A stretch of DNA of 5,719 bases from Betaproteobacteria bacterium (GTDB lineage: Bacteria > Pseudomonadota > Gammaproteobacteria > Burkholderiales > Gallionellaceae): assembly GCA_028871775.1 (NCBI GenBank), contig JAGWMH010000124.1, positions 1-5,719 on the forward strand, read 5' to 3'. How positions within the stretch are numbered: position 1 is the first letter of the stretch; each line of letters begins with the position of its first letter. Position numbers and translations under genes: made by a program. This document shows, piece after piece, positions 1-3,645 of this stretch. The notes under the pieces were generated by a model. That model was given only the letters and a program-made list of their open reading frames with translations, had not been told where the DNA came from and searched no databases.

Positions 1-1019
1 ATGTCGGCAGCCAGGTCTCGGGTATCGTGAAAAAACTGTATGCCGATTTCAACGATCACGTGCAGGCCGGACAGATATTGCTGGAGCTTGACCCCGCGCT
101 GAACCAGGCGCAGCTGCAGCAGAGCCTGGCGAACGTGGCGAATGCGAAAGCCTCGCTGGAACTGGCGCTCGCCAACGAAACGCGGATGAGCACGCTGTAC
201 GCGCAGGAATACGTATCGCGCCAGGAACTGGATACGGCGGTGCAGGCGCTCAAGTCGGCACAGGCGCAGCTTGCCCTGGCTGAGGCGCAAGCCGAGCGCG
301 ATCGCACCAATCTGGCCTACACCGTGATCCGCTCCCCGGTATCCGGAGTGGTGGTGTCGCGCGCGGTGGATGTCGGCCAGACCGTGGCGGCCAGCTTCCA
401 GACGCCGACCATGTTTACCATTGCGCAGGACTTGAGCAAGATGCAGATCGACTCGAGCTATGCCGAGGCGGACGTGGGCAACATCCATGAAGGCCAGCAA
501 GCCACCTTTCGCGTGGATGCCTTCCCCGATCGCACCTTCAACGGCGTGGTGAACCAGGTGCGGCTCAACCCCACCACCCAGCAGAATGTGGTGACCTACG
601 ACGTGGTGATTGCCGTGGATAATTCCGATCAGGCGCTGATGCCGGGCATGACGGCTTACGTGAGCATCATCGTCGCCCAGCGCAAGGAAGCGCTGCTGGT
701 GCCGAATGCCGTCCTGCGCTTCCGCCCCGGCGAGACGAAGGCCGGCACAGGCAAGCCGGCTGGAGAAAGTGGCACACAAGGAGCCGGCAAGGAGGGGCGC
801 GGCAAGAACAAGGGCGCCGCCGACTCCGGCCGCACGGCCACGGTATACGTGCTCGAGAACGGCCAGCTCAAGCCGGTGCGCATTGCCGTCGGCATTACCG
901 ACAACCGCTTTACCGAAGTGCTGGGCGGCGGCCTCAAGGAAGGCGCCGCTGTCGTCGTCGAGGACACCCAGCCGCCCGCCAGGAACTCGGGCGCTCCTCC
1001 CGGCATGAGGCTGTTCTGA
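1..1019 (+). CDS. macA: MacA-like periplasmic adaptor subunit of a tripartite ABC efflux pump (5' truncated)
   Basis: This is a membrane-fusion (HlyD/AcrA/MacA) protein that would bridge the inner-membrane permease to a TolC-like outer-membrane channel across the periplasm. The frame is already open at base 3 and reads VGSQVSGIVKKLYADFNDHV, the first half of the biotinyl-lipoyl domain, so the true start and membrane anchor lie upstream; the GTG at 27 is an internal valine codon. Visible parts in order are the lipoyl half (3-100), an Ala/Gln/Leu/Glu-rich alpha-helical hairpin (about 100-315), the second lipoyl half with RSPVSGVVVSRAVDVGQTV (about 327-385), a beta-barrel domain (about 440-675, containing the MPGMTAYVSI motif) and a membrane-proximal domain (about 840-1000). 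A Gly/Lys-rich stretch at about 723-840 interrupts the last part. The 338 visible residues suggest that some 40-60 are missing, judging from the usual family length of about 370-400. The ATPase and permease downstream support a MacA role rather than an RND adaptor. The substrate is unknown. Confidence 0.9.
   Translation, partial: VGSQVSGIVKKLYADFNDHVQAGQILLELDPALNQAQLQQSLANVANAKASLELALANETRMSTLYAQEYVSRQELDTAVQALKSAQAQLALAEAQAERDRTNLAYTVIRSPVSGVVVSRAVDVGQTVAASFQTPTMFTIAQDLSKMQIDSSYAEADVGNIHEGQQATFRVDAFPDRTFNGVVNQVRLNPTTQQNVVTYDVVIAVDNSDQALMPGMTAYVSIIVAQRKEALLVPNAVLRFRPGETKAGTGKPAGESGTQGAGKEGRGKNKGAADSGRTATVYVLENGQLKPVRIAVGITDNRFTEVLGGGLKEGAAVVVEDTQPPARNSGAPPGMRLF
723..840 (+). other. Gly/Lys-rich low-complexity insert within the adaptor gene
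   Basis: The codons here encode a run dominated by Gly, Lys, Ala, Glu, Thr and Ser between the sequence VPNAVLRF and the strand TATVYVLENGQL. It contains pieces such as GTGKPAGESG and GKEGRGKNKG. The stretch is hydrophilic, net basic and probably disordered. It sits in the loop between the beta-barrel/membrane-proximal strands, where many adaptors have a short turn or a variable-length loop. This is a composition call; no function is assigned. Confidence 0.6.
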
Positions 1020-1049
1020 TGGGAGGCTCTAAAAATTTTATTAAACACT

Positions 1050-1146
1050 GTCATTGCGAGGTCCGCGGGGCCGTGACAATCCAGTCAGGCAAATACGCTG
1101 CCAAAACCTCTGGATTGCCGCGTCGGCTGCGCCTCCTCGCAATGAC
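1050..1146. repeat. Dispersed palindromic repeat, copy 1
   Basis: The outer arms GTCATTGCGAG (1050-1060) and CTCGCAATGAC (1136-1146) are perfect 11-base reverse complements. Inside them, CAATCCAG (1077-1084) pairs with CTGGATTG (1110-1117). The element is therefore about 97 bases long with nested inverted arms and could form a long hairpin. It resembles the common REP-like intergenic repeat whose translation gives the familiar HCEARSAAAIQ-type artefact proteins in many proteobacterial genomes; that comparison is from memory. Confidence 0.85.
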
Positions 1147-1187
1147 GAGTGCAACTACATGGCTCACTACAACAGCGCGTAAGCATT

Positions 1188-1320
1188 GTCATTGCGAGGC
1201 CTGCAGGGCCGTGGCAAACCAGCCGGGCATACACCGCCAGAACCTCTGGATTGCCGCGCTTCCTGCCACGCTTTGCTCGCAGCTAACGGCTTTGGCAGCT
1301 AAAGGCTTTTTCGTAATGAC
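1188..1320. repeat. Dispersed palindromic repeat, copy 2 (expanded right arm)
   Basis: The left arm GTCATTGCGAG (1188-1198) is identical to that of copy 1. The inner arm CTGGATTGC (1246-1254) pairs with the imperfect CAAACCAG (1215-1222). The right end TTCGTAATGAC (1310-1320) differs from copy 1 by two bases. At about 133 bases it is longer than copy 1, because the region before the right end contains a tandem 16-base duplication. It has the same orientation as copy 1, judged by the shared spacer portion leading into CCTCTGGATTGCCGCG. Confidence 0.8.
1279..1310. repeat. Tandem 16-base duplication inside repeat copy 2
   Basis: GCAGCTAACGGCTTTG (1279-1294) is followed directly by GCAGCTAAAGGCTTTT (1295-1310), which differs at two positions. 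The duplication lies between the CTCGC of the right arm and the terminal TTCGTAATGAC, so it appears to split and lengthen the arm of copy 2. Confidence 0.8.
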
Positions 1321-1358
1321 GGCGTCTTTTCACGCAGCTGCGAAGATGGCGAATTTTT

Positions 1359-1365
1359 AGAGGTG
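1359..1365 (+). promoter_or_regulatory. Ribosome binding site of the ATPase gene
   Basis: AGAGGTG lies five bases before the ATG at 1371. The next in-frame ATG (1389) has no comparable purine run, so this site decides the start. Confidence 0.75.
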
Positions 1366-1370
1366 CCCTG

Positions 1371-2117
1371 ATGCCGGGCATTCAAGCGATGAGTTCCAAC
1401 CCTGTCATCCACATCGAGCGGCTGTACAAGGAATACCAGACCGACGCCGGGCCGGTGCCGGTGCTCAAGGACGTGGCGGTCACGGTGATGCCCGGCGAAT
1501 TCATCGCCATCATGGGCCCGTCCGGCTCCGGCAAATCCACCTTCATGAATATTCTGGGCTGCCTCGACGTGGCCACCAGCGGCACCTACTTGCTCAATGG
1601 CCGCGATGTGAACATCCAGAGCCGGGATGAACTGGCACACCTGCGCAACCAGGTAATCGGCTTCGTGTTCCAGGGCTTCAACCTGCTGCCGCGCGCAAGC
1701 CTGGAAGACAACGTCGCCCTGCCCCTGATCTACAGCGGCATTCCCCGCGCCGAGCGCATGGCGCACGCCAGCGAGATGCTGGAGAAGGTCGGCCTCGGCA
1801 GTTACCGGCGCTCGCGGCCCAACCAGATTTCCGGCGGGCAGCAGCAGCGCGTCGCCATTGCGCGCGCGCTGGTCAACCATCCCAAGCTGATACTCGCCGA
1901 TGAACCGACGGGCAATCTCGACACACACACCAGCGAGGAGATCATGGCGCTGTTCACCGAACTCAACCAGCGCGACGGCATCACCATCGTGCTGGTCACG
2001 CACGAGTCGGACATCGCCGCCCACGCGCGGCGGCTGGTGCGCCTGTCCGACGGGCGCATCGTGTACGATGGGCCGGTCGAACACGCCGCAGCGGCCCATC
2101 TGGAGACGACCTCGTGA
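1371..2117 (+). CDS. ABC transporter ATP-binding protein, MacB/LolD-type (split MacB ATPase)
   Basis: This cytoplasmic nucleotide-binding subunit hydrolyses ATP to drive the permease encoded next. The 248-residue product has every expected motif: Walker A GPSGSGKST at residues 49-57, Q-loop glutamine 101 in FQGFNLL, signature ISGGQQQR at 153-160 (Ile where Leu is usual), Walker B LILADEP at 173-179 with Asp177 and Glu178, D-loop GNLD at 181-184, and switch histidine 211 in VTHE. The ADEPTGNLD form and the length are typical of the MacB/LolD/FtsE group. The MacA-like gene upstream points to the MacB branch rather than lipoprotein release by LolCDE. The start at 1371 is chosen for its ribosome binding site. 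The gene ends inside the permease start (GTGA overlap), which implies translational coupling. E. coli MacB fuses this domain to the permease; here they are separate. The substrate is unknown. Confidence 0.95.
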   Translation: MPGIQAMSSNPVIHIERLYKEYQTDAGPVPVLKDVAVTVMPGEFIAIMGPSGSGKSTFMNILGCLDVATSGTYLLNGRDVNIQSRDELAHLRNQVIGFVFQGFNLLPRASLEDNVALPLIYSGIPRAERMAHASEMLEKVGLGSYRRSRPNQISGGQQQRVAIARALVNHPKLILADEPTGNLDTHTSEEIMALFTELNQRDGITIVLVTHESDIAAHARRLVRLSDGRIVYDGPVEHAAAAHLETTS

Positions 2118-3334
2118 TCGGCTCCATGCTCGGCGAAGCCTGGATGGCGATGGGAGCCAACCGCTTGCGCACTGCCCTCACCATGCTCGGCATGGTCATC
2201 GGCGTGGGCGCCGTCATCCTGATGCTGGCCGTGGGGCAGGGCGCCCAGCAGCAGGTGCAGGCCTCCATCGCCTCGATGGGCAGCAACCTGTTCATCATTC
2301 TCTCCGGCTCCACCACCTCCGGCGGCCTGCGCATGGGCGGCGGCGCCACGCCGACGCTGACCGTGGCCGATGCGCAAGCCATCGAGGAGCTGCCATCCGT
2401 TGCCGCCGTCGCCCCTTCGTCGCCGGGCACGGCACAGATGGTATACGGCCCCAACAACTGGAGCACCCAGGTCATCGGCACCCTGCCGAGCTACCTCACG
2501 GTGCGCGACTGGCGGCTCTCCGCCGGTTTTCCCTTCACCGACTCGGACGTTCGCTCCGCCACCCGTGTGGCGCTGTTGGGGCAGACGGTCGTAAACAATC
2601 TGTTCGGCGACGAAGACCCGGTCGGCAAGACCATCCGCATCAAGAACAGCCCGTATGTTGTGCTCGGCGTGCTGGCGGCAAAAGGCCAGAGCCTTGACGG
2701 GCGGGACCAGGACGACACCGTGCTGGTGCCGGTGACGACCGCCCAGCGCAAGCTGTTCGGCACCCAGTTTGCCGGCACGGTCAGGTTCATCATGGCGCAG
2801 GCCGATTCGTCCGAGGCGATGGCGAAAGTGGAAAAATCCATCAATGAGTTGCTGCGCCAGCGCCACCGCATCCGCGAAGGCGCGGAAAACGATTTCTCCG
2901 TGCGTAACCTCACGGCCATGGCGAACACCGCCGCCGAGACCGCGCAGATCATGTCCCTGATGCTTGGCGCCATCGCCTCGATCTCGCTGCTGGTCGGCGG
3001 CATCGGCATCATGAACATCATGCTGGTGTCGGTGACCGAGCGCACGCGAGAGATCGGCATCCGCATGGCCATCGGCGCGCGCGGCAGGGACATCCTGCTG
3101 CAGTTCCTGCTGGAAGCCATCATCATTTCCGTCATCGGCTGCCTGATCGGGGTCATACTCGGCGTCGGCGGCGCACTCGCGGTGAACAAGGCGAGCGGCA
3201 TGGCGGTGCTGGTGACCATGAGCTCGATAGTCACCGCCTTCGTGGTCGCCGCCACGGTGGGCATCTTCTTCGGCTGGTATCCGGCGCGCAAAGCCTCGTT
3301 GCTGCGGCCGATTGATGCGCTGCGTTTTCAGTAG
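2114..3334 (+). CDS. ABC transporter permease, MacB/FtsX family (split MacB membrane subunit)
   Basis: This inner-membrane subunit would dimerise and couple ATP hydrolysis to mechanotransmission in the periplasm, acting with the upstream ATPase and adaptor. The 406-residue product has the type VII ABC layout: a cytoplasmic N-terminal helix region, TM1 at about 21-42, a large periplasmic (MacB_PCD) domain at about 44-275, and TM2 to TM4 at about 280-305, 330-356 and 365-388, forming the FtsX domain. Diagnostic stretches are the NRLRTALTMLGMVIGVGAV segment (16-34), SVTERTREIGIRMAIGAR (306-323) and the C-terminal GWYPARKASLLRPIDALR (387-404). The start is a GTG overlapping the ATPase stop by four bases, with GGAGA (2102-2106) placed as a ribosome binding site. 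Translation is therefore probably coupled to that of the ATPase. Length fits unfused MacB-like permeases. Export substrates of such systems include macrolides, lipopeptides and siderophores; none can be assigned here. Confidence 0.93.
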   Translation: MIGSMLGEAWMAMGANRLRTALTMLGMVIGVGAVILMLAVGQGAQQQVQASIASMGSNLFIILSGSTTSGGLRMGGGATPTLTVADAQAIEELPSVAAVAPSSPGTAQMVYGPNNWSTQVIGTLPSYLTVRDWRLSAGFPFTDSDVRSATRVALLGQTVVNNLFGDEDPVGKTIRIKNSPYVVLGVLAAKGQSLDGRDQDDTVLVPVTTAQRKLFGTQFAGTVRFIMAQADSSEAMAKVEKSINELLRQRHRIREGAENDFSVRNLTAMANTAAETAQIMSLMLGAIASISLLVGGIGIMNIMLVSVTERTREIGIRMAIGARGRDILLQFLLEAIIISVIGCLIGVILGVGGALAVNKASGMAVLVTMSSIVTAFVVAATVGIFFGWYPARKASLLRPIDALRFQ

Positions 3335-3343
3335 CGTAGCGGT

Positions 3344-3372
3344 TGTCATTGCGAACTGCGCAACGGCATGGA
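3344..3372. repeat. Half copy of the dispersed repeat
   Basis: GTCATTGCGA followed by ACTGCGCAACGGCATGGAA matches, imperfectly, the first 29 bases of the full copy that begins at 3383. It then breaks off into TTCCCC with no inner or right arm. It contains a small TTGCG/CGCAA hairpin (3349-3353 with 3359-3363). It looks like a duplicated or degenerate arm. Confidence 0.6.
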
Positions 3373-3382
3373 AATTCCCCCC

Positions 3383-3478
3383 GTCATTGCGAGCCGCGCA
3401 GCGGCGCGGCAATCCAGAAGGTTTTCAGAGGGTATTGTACAAAAACTGGACTGCTCCGGCCTCACGGCCTCGCAATGG
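3383..3478. repeat. Dispersed palindromic repeat, copy 3 (inverted relative to copies 1 and 2)
   Basis: The outer arms are GTCATTGCGAG (3383-3393) and CTCGCAATGG (3469-3478). The inner arms are GCAATCCAG (3409-3417) and CTGGACTGC (3446-3454), with one mismatch. The spacer matches copies 1 and 2 only when reverse-complemented: its complement contains AATACCCTCTGAAAACC leading into TTCTGGATTGCCGCG, while copy 1 has AATACGCTGCCAAAACC leading into TCTGGATTGCCGCG. The orientation is therefore opposite. Confidence 0.8.
3393..3410. other. Perfect GC hairpin in the left arm of repeat copy 3
   Basis: GCCGCGC (3393-3399) and GCGCGGC (3404-3410) form a 7-base-pair stem with the 4-base loop AGCG. No T run follows, so it is not a standard intrinsic terminator. 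It could still stabilise the 3' end of the transporter mRNA, as REP hairpins do; that is inference. Confidence 0.55.
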
Positions 3479-3526
3479 CACCTCCTGCCATTTGCTGTTT
3501 GCCCGGATTCCCGCGGCCACCGCTCG

Positions 3527-3535
3527 TGGTAGAAT
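3527..3535 (+). promoter_or_regulatory. Probable extended -10 promoter of the export gene
   Basis: TGGTAGAAT contains the TGn extension plus TAGAAT, one mismatch from TATAAT. No good TTGACA-like -35 lies at the right spacing, as expected for an extended -10 promoter. The start of transcription would be at about 3541-3543, giving a leader of roughly 32 bases before the ATG at 3574. This is a pattern match only. Confidence 0.5.
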
Positions 3536-3573
3536 TTGCGCAATTTATTCGGCAACTCGATTGATTATTCATT

Positions 3574-3645
3574 ATGCGTAAAAATGCGTTGTGTTCCGTA
3601 TTAAGTATCTTGTTGCTATTGAGCTTCCCGATGGCATGGGCGGCG
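3574..3645 (+). other. Signal peptide coding region of the export protein
   Basis: The first 24 residues have a basic start (R2, K3), a hydrophobic core (LSILLLLSF) and a cleavage site of AWA-A or WAA-G. The only cysteine (C7) lies before the core and cannot be a lipidation site, so signal peptidase I cleavage is predicted rather than lipoprotein processing. Confidence 0.8.

Larger units (their letters stand above)
1020..1370. other. Repeat-filled gap inside the efflux operon, no convincing gene
   Basis: This 351-base gap separates the adaptor stop codon from the ATPase start. It consists of an AT-rich lead-in (about 1030-1046), two copies of a dispersed palindromic repeat (1050-1146 and 1188-1320), and a short stretch carrying the ATPase ribosome binding site. 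An open frame of 113 codons (1019-1360) crosses it, but its protein is simply the repeat read through (HCHCEVRGAV and HCHCEACRAV), so I do not call it a gene. No tRNA, riboswitch or canonical stem-plus-T-run terminator was recognised, so the three transporter genes could still share one transcript. Confidence 0.75.
3335..3573. other. Intergenic region with repeats and the promoter of the export gene
   Basis: These 239 bases separate the transporter operon from the polysaccharide export gene. They hold a half copy and a full copy of the dispersed repeat (3344-3478), then about 50 bases without recognisable structure, then an extended -10 promoter (3527-3535) and a short leader. Short open frames across the region mostly translate the repeat. 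No classical terminator with a T run was found, though the repeat hairpins could attenuate read-through from the permease. Confidence 0.7.

Noticed and set aside
1030..1046. AT-rich stretch after the adaptor as a promoter for the ATPase
   Set aside because: No pair of -35 and -10 elements with acceptable spacing could be made out; AT-richness alone is not enough.
1050..1320. The two repeats before the ATPase as a CRISPR array or insertion sequence
   Set aside because: There are only two copies of unequal length, with internal palindromes, no regular spacers, no transposase and no target duplication.
1019..1360. 113-codon open frame between adaptor and ATPase as a protein-coding gene
   Set aside because: Its protein is the dispersed repeat translated (HCHCEVRGAV and later HCHCEACRAV), it has no domain-like pattern, and such frames are a known annotation artefact. 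Only the overlap with the adaptor stop is noteworthy.
1299..2099. 266-codon minus-strand frame over the ATPase
   Set aside because: It is the complement of the ATPase, which has Walker A, signature, Walker B and H-loop in the + frame.
1802..3412. Long open frame of 536 codons on the minus strand opposite the ATPase and permease
   Set aside because: The product is His/Arg/Ala/Asp-rich and low in hydrophobic residues, typical of the antisense shadow of a GC-rich gene; the + strand genes have complete family motifs.
3383..3478. Repeat copy 3 as an intrinsic terminator of the transporter operon
   Set aside because: The stems are good but no T run follows either hairpin; a Rho-independent terminator cannot be claimed.
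3312..3581. Short + strand frames between permease and export gene
   Set aside because: They translate the repeat (SLRAAQRRGNPEGF, HCEPRSGAAIQ) and one overlaps the permease end in another frame.
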